A stretch of 64,000 bases of DNA from CAWAND01 sp963807065 (GTDB lineage: Bacteria; Chloroflexota; Anaerolineae; Anaerolineales; E44-bin32). Positions 8,160 to 16,974 of the stretch are shown in pieces. The notes under the pieces are model-generated. The model made no database searches, was not told where the DNA came from, and saw nothing but the letters and a program-made list of their open reading frames with translations. Location: assembly GCA_963807065.1 (NCBI GenBank), contig CAWDZQ010000001.1, positions 62,001-126,000 of the forward strand. Reading direction: 5' to 3'. Both the position numbers and the translations under genes were made by a program. Position 1 is the first letter of the stretch; the number at the start of each line of letters is the position of its first letter.

Positions 8160-9827
8160 TTCCATCTTGGAAACGGGGGAACAGTTCCAAGAACGCGTCT
8201 TGATGGCGCTCAACCGAGCCTCACTGGCCGTCTCAAGCGACCTCTCATTGGAGAAGACACTGCAGCAGGTGGTCGACTCGGCGCGGGATGTGGTGGGGGC
8301 GCGCTTCGCGGCCTTGGGTAGTTTCGACGAACAAGATCACCTGATCACTTTTGTTACGAGTGGGCTGTCGGACAAGAAGGAAGCAGGGATCGCCCATGCT
8401 CCTGTCGGCCGAGGGTTGCTAAGAGCCATCCTTGACGAACGCCGGATCCTGCGCGTCCCGGTCATCAGCGATGACCCCCGATCGGTCGGATTCCCGCCCG
8501 GTCACCCCCAAATGACCAGCTTTTTGGGTGTGCCTATTGTCGCCGGCAAGGACCTTTTCGGTAATCTGTATTTGACCGACAAGATCGATGCGGACTCCTT
8601 CACCAGGGCGGACGAGGAGCTGATTGGCATTCTGGCTTCACATGCCGCGGCGGCCATCCGGAACGCCGAGCTCTTTGAATCGGTCGACACCTACAGTCGG
8701 AAGCTGGAGGACCGCAATCGCCAGTTGGCAGCCATCAATGCCTTGTCACGAGTCTCCAGCGACGCGACCGACCTCAACCGGGTGCTGGAGCAATCGCTCG
8801 ACGAAATCCTGCTTCTCACCCAAATGGATGCCGCAGAAATCTTCTTGCTGGACGAAGCCTCGGGCGATCTGCTCTTGAAGACCCATCGGGGAGCAGCGGC
8901 CAAGAGCTTTTTCTCGGACCCGATTCGCCTCCGGCGAGGGCTTTCCCGGCCGAGTCCTGGCTGAGAACCGCGTCCTGGTTTCGACCGACTTGGCTTCCGA
9001 GACAGGCTACCTTCGGCCCAAGATCATCTCCGACGGCTTTACCACCTTCGTTTCCATACCCATCCGAGCCAAATTGGCGGTCATAGGCGTCATGGACCTG
9101 GCTGCGAAGGACCAAAGAAGTCTCCCCCAACGCGATCTTGATCTGCTGGAGGCGATTGGCCTCCAGGTGGGCATCGCGGTTGAGAACGCCCACCTGTACG
9201 ATGAGGTCGGTCGCCTGGCGATCCTGGATGAGCGATCGCGGCATCGGAATGGATCTTCACGACGGGGTCATCCAGTCCATCTACGCCGTCGGATTGACCT
9301 TGGAAACCACGCGATTGGTGATGAGGAATGATCAGACCCACGCCGAGAGCCTGCTGGACCAGGCGATTGAGGGCCTCAACGAGGCCATCCGGGATATTCG
9401 GAACTTCATTCTCGACCTTCGTCCGCATCGGTTTGAGGGAGATCTCGAGCAAGGTCTGGCTCGCCTGGCGCGCGAGTTTCGGGCCAACGCCATGGTGGAT
9501 CTCGTGTTCGAACCACCAAGCGAACTGCTGAGTGGGATCCCTTCCCCGGTGGCGCTGGCGATGTTCATGACCACGCAGGAGGCTCTGGCCAACATCGCCC
9601 GCCATGCCAAGGCGACCAGTGTCCAGGTTGAGGTTACACAGGAAGATGGCTCAGCCGTTCTCGCCATCAAAGACAACGGCCGAGGCTTCGACACCAGCCG
9701 GCAGAGTGAAAGCGTGGGGCACGGTCTGGCCAATATGCGCTCCCGGGCCGAAGACCTTGGTGGCGCATTCTCAATACGGTCCACTCCGGGCAATGGGACC
9801 ACGATCCGGGTGACCCTCCCCCTCTAG
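8152..9827 (+). pseudogene. GAF-GAF-HisKA_3 histidine kinase with two frameshifts
   Basis: Read through two frame changes, this is a NarX/DevS-like sensor kinase of about 557 residues. GAF 1 is at about 30-165 and GAF 2 at about 195-345. HisKA_3 has H369 in MDLHDGVIQS, and the HATPase_c domain has NIARHAKA, DNGRGFD and GHGLANMRSR. Likely start GTG 8152 overlaps the regulator stop by 8 bases. Frameshift 1 is at the T5 run 8908-8912, where removing one T restores SRTRFASGEGFPGRV. Frameshift 2 is at about 9237-9242, where removing one base restores ERSRIGMDLHDG. Both are single extra bases and the downstream sequence is not decayed. This is either a very recent pseudogene or consensus error. GAF ligands (heme, NO, redox) cannot be told. 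Confidence 0.85.
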
Positions 9828-9842
9828 AGTCACAGGCCAGGC

Positions 9843-10277
9843 TCAGCTGGTCGCCACATCCACGGCTTGCAGACTCTCTGCCATGTAGTCCAGAAAGTCC
9901 GTGACGGTCACAATCCCAACCAGAACCTCGCCTTCCAGCACCGGCAGGGCGCCGAACTTGTAGGTGCTGAGAATCTTGGCCGCCTGGGCCGCCGGCGTAT
10001 CGGGGGTTACGCTGGCCGGTCTGGGGGTCATCACGCTCCCAGCCGTGGCCGCGCCCAGTAGGGCCAGGTCCCGCGATTGCTCGTGCAAGACCAACGGCGA
10101 ATTCATCGCCAACCGAACGTCCCGGTCGGAAATGATGCCCACCAGATGGCCTTCCTCGTCCAGCACCGGAAGCTGGCGGCAGGCATCGGCCTTCATCCGA
10201 TCAATCACCTCCAGCAGGGAGGTATCGGGTGAGACGGTATCGGGCTCCAACGTCATCAAATCCGCCACCTTGAGCAT
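9843..10277 (-). CDS. CBS-domain pair protein
   Basis: This second stand-alone CBS pair, 144 residues, has CBS 1 at about 1-60 (LMTLEPDTVSPDTS to GIISDRDVRLAM) and CBS 2 at about 80-138 (VMTPRPASVTPDTP to GIVTVTDFLDYM). It would bind an adenine nucleotide and signal energy state. Its stop lies 15 bases from the end of the histidine kinase, converging on it. It differs from the 6756-7202 protein in having a 20-residue linker between repeats and an exceptionally strong ribosome binding site. Confidence 0.9.
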   Translation of the reverse strand: MLKVADLMTLEPDTVSPDTSLLEVIDRMKADACRQLPVLDEEGHLVGIISDRDVRLAMNSPLVLHEQSRDLALLGAATAGSVMTPRPASVTPDTPAAQAAKILSTYKFGALPVLEGEVLVGIVTVTDFLDYMAESLQAVDVATS

Positions 10278-10279
10278 GA

Positions 10280-10291
10280 GATCACCTCCTT
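10280..10291 (-). promoter_or_regulatory. Full-length Shine-Dalgarno for the CBS gene
   Basis: On the minus strand AAGGAGGTGATC ends two bases before the ATG. All 12 bases are complementary to the canonical bacterial 16S rRNA 3' tail, which is unusually extensive and fixes the start at 10277. Confidence 0.8.
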
Positions 10292-10356
10292 AGTTCAGCC
10301 CCCAGCATACTCGGTGTAGGGCCATTTGGCCTGTTGCAAACGTCACAATCGCCCGG

Positions 10357-10376
10357 GACCACCCGTTCGGGTGGTC
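10357..10376. other. 8-bp perfect hairpin in the cbs/receiver divergent region
   Basis: GACCACCC, 4-nt loop GTTC, GGGTGGTC. It sits in the 215-bp space between divergent genes, with no T run, so it is not an obvious terminator. A weak CRP-like half-site (TCACA) lies just to its left at 10343-10347. Confidence 0.35.
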
Positions 10377-10492
10377 GGCGTTGGATGTCATGCCATCCCG
10401 GGGATGAAACACACTTTAGCTTTGCCTGGCGGGCAGATAAGCTCGTGTGTAATTAGCATCAACCGAGCTTAGCTCATCCGCCGGGCCAACTT

Positions 10493-10888
10493 ATGAACAA
10501 GACCCAGGTTCTGATCATTGATGAACACCCTCATGTGCGCCGCGCGTTGGCGGCCCGCCTGGCGACCACGCCCCATATCCAGGTCATGGAGACCGTCGCC
10601 TCCCTGAAAGAGGGCCTGGACGCTGCGGTAGAAAACCATCCAGACGTAGTCCTGTTGGGCTTGAAAACGCAAGAGAAACTGCGAGACGCCTCTGACATCC
10701 AGCGTTTGGCTACATGGCTGGCATCCTACGGCGCGGGCCTGATCGTGCTTACAACCTACGCTGTTGACGAAGAGCGCAAGCTCATTATCGACGCTGGGGC
10801 CAAACGCTATCTGCTTAAGAACATCGACTCACGCAGGTTGATCGCCGAAATCAACTCCGTCGTCCCCAAGGCGCCCGCCGTCCTTTGA
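10493..10888 (+). CDS. Stand-alone receiver domain lacking the phospho-aspartate
   Basis: The 131-residue protein is one CheY-like receiver with no output domain. The acidic pair is D10/E11, the switch threonine is T87/T88 (IVLTTYA) and the lysine is K109 (YLLKN). The position that should carry the phosphorylated aspartate, at the end of beta-3 (DVVLLGLK), is glycine 56. It therefore cannot be phosphorylated in the usual way and is a pseudo-receiver. It sits alone, divergent from the CBS gene and ahead of the universal stress protein. I see no strong ribosome binding site. The function is unknown; a constitutive or ligand-controlled adaptor is one possibility. Confidence 0.8.
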   Translation: MNKTQVLIIDEHPHVRRALAARLATTPHIQVMETVASLKEGLDAAVENHPDVVLLGLKTQEKLRDASDIQRLATWLASYGAGLIVLTTYAVDEERKLIIDAGAKRYLLKNIDSRRLIAEINSVVPKAPAVL

Positions 10889-11280
10889 CGGCTCCTCCTG
10901 CCGGGCCGTTCGTCACCCCACGATAATGTCAGGTCTCACTAACCCCCATAGGGCTCCCGCCCTATGCTGAGTTCGGGTTCGCCTCCGGCCATTTCCCCAT
11001 CCGATCGGCGTGATTGGAACAGGTTGACGGCAGGTCGCGGGCTTGCGTTGAGTGAACGCGGTGGCTGCCGGGGACCATCACCGCAGCAAACCCATGCACA
11101 CACGGCCGGCAGACCACGAGGCCCAGTCAACAGCACGACCCCACGACGGGCCTCAACAACAACCACCCGGCAGCCGCCGCGCTCCGACGCAAATGCCGTA
11201 AGGACAGGGGGCCCACCCATTTGTGACGATTGTCACTAGTGATGTTCACAGGGGTCCATGAGAATCGGGATGAGGTGCAA
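10889..11280. other. Intergenic region of 392 bp before the Usp gene
   Basis: I see no credible coding frame. It holds a perfect 8-bp hairpin at 10947-10966 (CATAGGGC, loop TCCC, GCCCTATG) without a T run, about 60 bases after the receiver gene. It also holds the CRP-like palindrome at 11222-11237. The stretch between them (about 10980-11210) shows nothing I recognise. Confidence 0.5.
11222..11237. promoter_or_regulatory. CRP/FNR-type operator candidate 2
   Basis: TGTGA-N6-TCACT, nine of ten positions of the CRP consensus. A weak -10 (GAGAAT, 11260-11265) downstream would place the site near -42, the usual class II activator position, 44 bases before the Usp start codon. Confidence 0.5.
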
Positions 11281-12225
11281 ATGGCAAGTGGTTCGGTGAG
11301 CTGGTCCGCCTTTCGGAACATCGTGGTCCCTCTCGACGGCTCAGAATTGGCCGAAGAAGCTCTGGGACCGGCGATGGACGTTGCTCGTCAACAGGCAGCC
11401 CATTTGATGCTCACCCGATCACCCGTGCTCGAAACCATGGCCGTGCCCATCACCGAACCTCTGGGCGGCGTGGGATTGTACTGGCCCGAGGACAGCCGGG
11501 CCGCCACCAAACACGAATGCCAGGCCTACTTAGACAGGTTGACCAGCAGACTGCGCGGTCAAGGCGTCCCGCTTCGGACGAAAATTGGCGAGGGCCAGCC
11601 GGACCAGGCCATCCTGGAGATCGTGGACGACACTGGCGCTGACCTGGTCGTCATGTCGACCCACGGGTATTCCGGGGTCACCCGATGGGTGATGGGCAGC
11701 GTCACCGAAAAGGTCCTCCGGGCCACCCAGGTTCCTGTGTTCGTCGTGCGCGGTGGGACCCACATCCAGAAGATGCTCGTGCCCGTGGACGGATCCCCTC
11801 TGTCCGAGAAAGCCATCGAACCCGCGCTGCAAATCGCCCGGGCCCTTGGGGCCACCGTCACCTTGCTCCAAGCCGTTCCACCTAAGCGGGTCGACCCGCG
11901 CCAGGTGGAGTCGCTGGAAGCCATCGAACATGGCCTCGGCGAAGCCCTGGAACGCTCCGATCAAATCGAAGCGCGCCACTATCTGGAGGCCCTCAGGGAC
12001 CGGTTTGAGGATCTGGGCGTGGAGATGGATATCGCCGTTACAGCCACACCCGCAGCCGAAAACATCCTCGACTATGCGGATCGGCAGGGCATCCAGCTCA
12101 TCGCCATGGCCACACACGGCCGAAGCGGGCTGCGCCGATGGATCTACGGCAGCGTCACCGAAAAGATCTTGCGTCGAGGTTGTTGCTCGATGCTTATCGT
12201 GCCTCCGCTCTCTGGCAACACCTAG
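11281..12225 (+). CDS. Tandem-domain universal stress protein
   Basis: The 314-residue protein has two UspA domains: about residues 10-148 (IVVPLDGS to VPVFVVRGG) and 157-306 (MLVPVDGS to LIVPPLS). Both carry the nucleotide-binding G-x2-G-x9-G(S/T) motif (STHGYSGVTRWVMGSV and ATHGRSGLRRWIYGSV), so both should bind ATP. Start ATG 11281 follows GAGGTG and precedes the family N-terminus. The 17 codons open upstream are not needed. Such proteins accumulate under energy limitation, hypoxia or growth arrest. The gene stands alone, with a CRP-like site upstream and a hairpin downstream. Confidence 0.92.
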   Translation: MASGSVSWSAFRNIVVPLDGSELAEEALGPAMDVARQQAAHLMLTRSPVLETMAVPITEPLGGVGLYWPEDSRAATKHECQAYLDRLTSRLRGQGVPLRTKIGEGQPDQAILEIVDDTGADLVVMSTHGYSGVTRWVMGSVTEKVLRATQVPVFVVRGGTHIQKMLVPVDGSPLSEKAIEPALQIARALGATVTLLQAVPPKRVDPRQVESLEAIEHGLGEALERSDQIEARHYLEALRDRFEDLGVEMDIAVTATPAAENILDYADRQGIQLIAMATHGRSGLRRWIYGSVTEKILRRGCCSMLIVPPLSGNT

Positions 12226-12292
12226 AGCGGCCTACATTGTCGGACGCGTCTGTGTAGACAGACGTTCGATCTCCAACTTCCCCCTCCCAAGG

Positions 12293-12328
12293 TTGCGCCC
12301 GGGTAGGCTTTGTGCCTCCCGGGCGCAA
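12293..12328 (+). terminator. Terminator-like hairpin after the Usp gene
   Basis: Long inverted repeat: TTGCGCCCGGG pairs with CCCGGGCGCAA, and an inner AGGC/GCCT extends the stem to about 15 bp with one bulge and a 5-nt loop. The following bases (TCCTTT) give a poor T run, so rho-independent function is likely but not certain. Confidence 0.55.
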
Positions 12329-12377
12329 TCCTTTGCCGTGCCGCCGGCTCCACCGACACCGGCTGTCAAGCTCAGAT

Positions 12378-12393
12378 TGTGACATTTTTCACA
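12378..12393. promoter_or_regulatory. CRP/FNR-type operator candidate 3 (perfect consensus)
   Basis: TGTGA-N6-TCACA, extended by one more symmetric pair on each side to TTGTGA-N6-TCACAA. It lies 105 bases before the aldehyde dehydrogenase start. A -10-like TAAAAT at 12430-12435 has no matching -35, as expected for an activator-dependent promoter; the site would centre near -57. Confidence 0.6.
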
Positions 12394-12497
12394 AGGTATT
12401 CCGGCCACGATCCTTCCCCCGCTCTCCGGTAAAATGGTTCTGAGCCGCCGCCCCGGGCGGCGCGCCATCAGGCAGCACGCGGGAGGCAGGCTATCAG

Positions 12498-14009
12498 ATG
12501 ACCCCAGCCACCAATCTGCCGGACGTAGAATTGTCCCCTGGAACGCTGGCCTTCTTCGAACACCAGCCCAAAGGGCTACTGATCGACAACCAATGGTTGC
12601 CGGCCGCCGACGGCCAGACCTTCTCCACGGTCAATCCGGCCGATGGACGCCCGCTGGCGGTGGTCGCCCTGGCCGGCAAAGCCGATGTGGATCAAGCCGT
12701 GCAAGCAGCCCGGACTGCTTTTGAGAGCGGACCATGGGCGGAAATGAGTGGAGAGTCGCGTGGGGAACTCCTGTGGAAGCTGGCCGACTTGATTGAAAGC
12801 CACGCGGACGAGCTGGCCGAGATCGAAACCCTCGACAATGGGAAACCGATCAGGGTTTCTCGGCGGGGAGATGTGCCGTACACGGTCAAGCACTTCCGCT
12901 ACTTCGCCGGCTGGGCAGGCAAGCTTGAGGGCCGGACCATCCCCGTTTCGGTGCCCGACAAGCTCGTGTACACCCTTCGCCAGCCCGTGGGTGTGGTTGG
13001 GCTCATCATCCCCTGGAACTTCCCGATCCTAATGGCTGGTTGGAAGCTGGCTCCGGCCCTGGCCTGCGGTAATACGGTTGTCTTCAAGCCGGCGGAGGAG
13101 ACACCCTTGAGCGCCCTGCGGCTGGGCGAGTTGATGGTCGAGGCCGGCTTTCCTCCCGGCGTGGTGAACATCGTCACCGGGCCCGGCCTGCCCACCGGCT
13201 CTGCCATCACCAGCCATCCCGACATCGACAAAGTAAGTTTCACCGGCTCGACCGAGGTCGGCCGCAAGATCATGGCCGCATCTGCCGCCAGCAATCTCAA
13301 ACGCGTCAGTCTCGAGCTGGGCGGGAAATCCCCCAATGTGATCTTCGCCGACGCCGATCTCGAGAATGCCATCCGTGGCGCGCATTGGGCCGGTTTCAGT
13401 ACCTCGGGCCAGGAATGTACTGCCGGGACGCGCCTGTTCGTCGAAGCCCAGGTCTATGACCAGGTGTTGGAGGGTCTCAAGGAACAGGCCAGCCACGTGC
13501 GCGTGGGCTCCGGTTTTACCCCCAAGGTCCACGTCGGGCCAATCATCTCCGAGGTCCAGCTGACTCGTGTCCTCGGTTACATTCAAGCCGGCCGAGAAGC
13601 CGGGGCCGAAATCGTGACCGGCGGCGAGCGGCTGGGCGGCGACCTGGCGGTCGGCTACTTCGTCGGCCCGACGATCTTCGCCCATCAGGATGACGATCTG
13701 CAGATCGTCCGCGAGGAGATTTTCGGTCCTGTCCTGGCGGTAACCCCCTTCGACGACTGGGACGAACTTGTCCAGCGCGCCAACAACTCAAACTATGGCC
13801 TGGCGGCCGGCGTCTGGACGCGCGATATCAGCAAGGCCCACCGTTTCGCCGAGGCTATCCATTCGGGGGTGGTGTGGGTCAACACGTACGGACTGTATGA
13901 TGCAGCTGCCCCCTTCGGCGGCACCAAACAAAGCGGATTTGGCAGGGAAATGGGTCAGGACGCGTTGGACCTTTACACGCAAGTCAAGACGGTCTGGGTC
14001 GGCCTCTAA
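12498..14009 (+). CDS. NAD(P)-dependent aldehyde dehydrogenase
   Basis: The 503-residue class 1/2 aldehyde dehydrogenase closely resembles betaine-aldehyde, phenylacetaldehyde or retinal-type enzymes. Visible residues are oxyanion-hole N174 (PWNFP), cofactor-binding K197 (VFKPAE), general base E273 (SLELGGKSP) and nucleophile C307 (SGQECTAGTR). The complete FGGTKQSGFGRE C-terminal motif is present. GGGAGG lies upstream of the ATG at 12498. The true aldehyde substrate cannot be assigned. Its stop and that of the aldo/keto reductase are one base apart on opposite strands. The upstream CRP-like site suggests control together with the stress genes. Confidence 0.93.
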   Translation: MTPATNLPDVELSPGTLAFFEHQPKGLLIDNQWLPAADGQTFSTVNPADGRPLAVVALAGKADVDQAVQAARTAFESGPWAEMSGESRGELLWKLADLIESHADELAEIETLDNGKPIRVSRRGDVPYTVKHFRYFAGWAGKLEGRTIPVSVPDKLVYTLRQPVGVVGLIIPWNFPILMAGWKLAPALACGNTVVFKPAEETPLSALRLGELMVEAGFPPGVVNIVTGPGLPTGSAITSHPDIDKVSFTGSTEVGRKIMAASAASNLKRVSLELGGKSPNVIFADADLENAIRGAHWAGFSTSGQECTAGTRLFVEAQVYDQVLEGLKEQASHVRVGSGFTPKVHVGPIISEVQLTRVLGYIQAGREAGAEIVTGGERLGGDLAVGYFVGPTIFAHQDDDLQIVREEIFGPVLAVTPFDDWDELVQRANNSNYGLAAGVWTRDISKAHRFAEAIHSGVVWVNTYGLYDAAAPFGGTKQSGFGREMGQDALDLYTQVKTVWVGL

Positions 14010-14010
14010 A

Positions 14011-15006
14011 TCACGTGTGCCCCAACACTGGATGCGGCCGGTAGGGCGCTTCCAACGCCTGCAAGTCCTCGTCGGACAGAGCAATATCGAGACAAGCGAT
14101 AGCCTGGTCCAGGTGGGGCATCTTGGTTGCACCGATAATCGGTGCCACTACTCCGGGCTTCTGAAGGATCCAGGCTAGGGCGACCTGCGCCGGCTCTAGC
14201 CCGCGCGCCCCCGCCACGGCCGAGACGGCGTCCATCACATCGAAATCCGTATCGGCGTAATACATCTCGTGAGCGTACGAATCCGACCTCGACCGCGTCG
14301 TGGGATTCTTCGCATGGGGTTGGCGGTTGCCGGCCAAGAAGCCTCTGGCCAGCGGACTCCATGGAATCAGCCCCACGCCCTGATCCAGGCAAAGTGGAAT
14401 CATCTCTCGCTCTTCCTCACGGTAGATCAAGTTGTAGTGATTCTGCATTGACACGAAGGATGTCCAGCCCCTGTCGCGGGCCACGGCTTGAGCCTTAGCA
14501 AACTGCCACGCGTACATGCTCGAAGCCCCGATATAGCGCGCCTTTCCTGCGCGAACGACGTCATTGAGCGCAGACATGGTTTCTTCGATGGGCGTCTGGG
14601 CGTCCCATCGGTGTATCTGATACAGGTCAACATAGTCCATTCCAAGACGCGCCAAGGAGGCATCGATCGCATCCATAATGTGCTTGCGCGACAGGCCGCG
14701 CTCGTTGGGCCCGTCTCCAGTTGGGAAGTAGACTTTGGTCGCGATCACAACCTCGTGCCGCTGCACCAATTCGCCAACGGCCCTGCCGAGCACTTCCTCA
14801 CTCGCACCGCGCGAGTACATATCCGAGGTATCGAAGAAATTGATACCCACCTCAAGGGCCCGCTGGATGAACGGACGGCTTTCCGCCTCCGGTAGAACCC
14901 AATCGCGCCACTCCGGCGTCCCGTACGACATCATCCCGAGGCAGATTCTCGAAACCTTCAGCCCCGTATTGCCGAGATTGACGTACTCCACGTTGGCATC
15001 CTCCAT
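14011..15006 (-). CDS. Aldo/keto reductase
   Basis: The 331-residue NADPH-dependent reductase is of the YgjG/YajO-like AKR group. The catalytic tetrad can be seen: D in FFDTSDMY, Y in the same motif, K in VIATKVYF and H in YQIHRWD. Cofactor-site sequences SMQNHYNLIYREEE and IIGATKMPHL are also present. It reduces small aldehydes or ketones, with physiological substrate unknown. It converges on the aldehyde dehydrogenase and diverges from the GH15 gene. Confidence 0.92.
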   Translation of the reverse strand: MEDANVEYVNLGNTGLKVSRICLGMMSYGTPEWRDWVLPEAESRPFIQRALEVGINFFDTSDMYSRGASEEVLGRAVGELVQRHEVVIATKVYFPTGDGPNERGLSRKHIMDAIDASLARLGMDYVDLYQIHRWDAQTPIEETMSALNDVVRAGKARYIGASSMYAWQFAKAQAVARDRGWTSFVSMQNHYNLIYREEEREMIPLCLDQGVGLIPWSPLARGFLAGNRQPHAKNPTTRSRSDSYAHEMYYADTDFDVMDAVSAVAGARGLEPAQVALAWILQKPGVVAPIIGATKMPHLDQAIACLDIALSDEDLQALEAPYRPHPVLGHT

Positions 15007-15155
15007 CCCCGCATGTTCCCACCCTCTCAGATTCTACCGGACCGCCGGCGAGTTTGCGCAAACGGTGCGCCCCTCCCCATGGTATGCTGAAAATACTCCC
15101 CGGGCGGCTCCAGAACCCAAGAGATACCTTCAACCCTTCGGAGGACAGCCTCAGC

Positions 15156-16971
15156 ATGACGTACCAACCCATCGGCAACTACGGGCTCATCGGTGACCTG
15201 TACACAGTGGCCCTCGTCGGGATGGACGGGTCCATTGACTTCATGTGCTTCCCGGAATTCGACTCCCCCAGCCTGTTTGCCAAGATGCTGGGCGAAGAGC
15301 ACGGCGGATTCTTCCGCATCTCCCCGGTGCTGGATGACGCTCGGCTGAAACAGCTTTACTTGCCCGACACCAACATCCTGCTCAGCCGCTTCCTATCCTC
15401 GGACGGCGTCGCCGAGGTCTCCGACTTCATGCCGGTCGAAGAAGCGGGTGACGCCCACAACCTTGTCCGTCGCGCCAAGACGATCCGAGGCCAGATCACG
15501 TTCCGCATGGTCTGCGAGCCCGCCTTCGACTACGGGCGAGCCACGCATCGACTTGAACGCGAAATCGAAAGACGCCGTCGTTTTCACGCCGGGCTCAGAT
15601 CATCTTGCCCCGATCCGGCTGCGGTCTCAGGTGCCGGTTCAGATCCAGGGCGGCCGGGCCATGGCCGAGTTCACGCTGGGTGACGGCGAATCGGCGGCCT
15701 TCATCCTTGAGCTGGCGGTCCCCGACGTGGTGTCCCCGTCTTCCGCCGACGACTATGTTTCAAGGTCGTTCAAGGACACGGTCAACTTTTGGCGAGGCTG
15801 GGTCGGCCAGTCCGAATACACGGGGCGGTGGCGCGAGATGGTCAACCGCTCCGCTTTGACCCTCAAGATGCTCACGTCCACCCATCACGGCGCCATCGTA
15901 GCCGCGCCGACCTTCGGCCTCCCAGAGGAGATCGGAGGCGTTCGCAACTGGGACTACCGCTACACGTGGATCCGGGATGCCTCTTTTACCCTGTACGCGC
16001 TCATCCGCTTGGGTTACACGGACGAGGCAGGCCAGTTTGTGGAGTGGATTGAAGCCCGCTGCCGGGAGACGAAGGTCAACCAGGGTTTGCAGACGATGTA
16101 CGCCATTGACGGCCATGCGGACTTGACCGAAGAGATCCTCGAAAACTTTGAGGGCTACCGGAGATCATCACCGGTGCGTATCGGCAACGCCGCCTACCAA
16201 CAGTTGCAGCTGGACATCTACGGCGAGCTGATGGATTCGGTCTACTTGTTCGACAAGTACGGCCATCCCGTCTCCCACGACCTGTGGGAAGACTTGGTGC
16301 GGCTGGTCGATTGGGTCAGCAAAAACTGGAACCAGCCCGATCAGGGAATCTGGGAGATCCGCTCCGGTAGGCATCATTTCCTTTTCTCGCGGCTGATGTG
16401 CTGGGTGGCCGTCGACCGGGCGCTCCGCTTGGCCGCCAAGCGCTCCTTCCCGGCTCCGACGGACAGGTGGACCCAGACACGGGACGAGATCTACCAGGAC
16501 ATCTTCAACAACTTCTGGGACCCCGATCAGGGGGCTTTCATACAGAGGCTGGGCGCTAAGACGTTGGACGCATCCAGCTTGCTGATGCCCTTGGTGCGCT
16601 TCATCAGTCCGGTCGATCAGCGCTGGTTATCGCATCTGGAAGCCATCGAGCGAGAACTGGTCCACAACTCCCTTGTGTATCGCTACAACCTCGCCGACGA
16701 AGCCGACGGCCTGACCGGAAACGAGGGCACCTTCAGCATGTGCAGTTTCTGGTACGTCGAGTGCCTTTCGCGCTCGGGCGACCTTGGCAAGGCACGCTTC
16801 TATTTCGAAAAGATGCTTGGCTATGCGAATCATGTGGGCCTCTACGCCGAGGAACTCGGTCCACGCGCCGAACATTTGGGCAATTTTCCGCAAGCGTTCA
16901 CCCACCTCGCCCTGATTAGCGCCGCCTACGATCTCAACCGCAGGTTGTCCAAAGCCGGCTGGGAAGCCTGA
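15156..16971 (+). pseudogene. GH15 glucoamylase-like glycoside hydrolase, one frameshift
   Basis: Read across one frame change this is a full GH15 protein of about 604 residues (glucoamylase or trehalase-like). The N-terminal domain begins PIGNYGLIGDL and the (alpha/alpha)6 barrel has NWDYRYTWIRDASF. The catalytic-base region GLYAEELG precedes GNFPQAFTHLAL. Start ATG 15156 has GGAGG at 15140-15144. Near 15562-15564 (AAA) one base too many shifts the frame, and dropping it gives HRLERESKDAVVF. No signal peptide is visible, so it would act in the cytoplasm on glycogen, maltodextrin or trehalose. Sequence on both sides is undecayed, so recent mutation or consensus error are both possible. Confidence 0.88.
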
Positions 16972-16974
16972 TTC

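Noticed and set aside
8908..9245. Programmed ribosomal frameshifting in the histidine kinase
   Set aside because: Two shifts of the same kind, neither with a slippery heptamer plus downstream structure. The first sits in a T5 run better explained by an indel.
10332..10347. A fourth CRP-like site (TGTTG-N6-TCACA) between the CBS and receiver genes
   Set aside because: Only the right half matches; two of the four core positions on the left are wrong.
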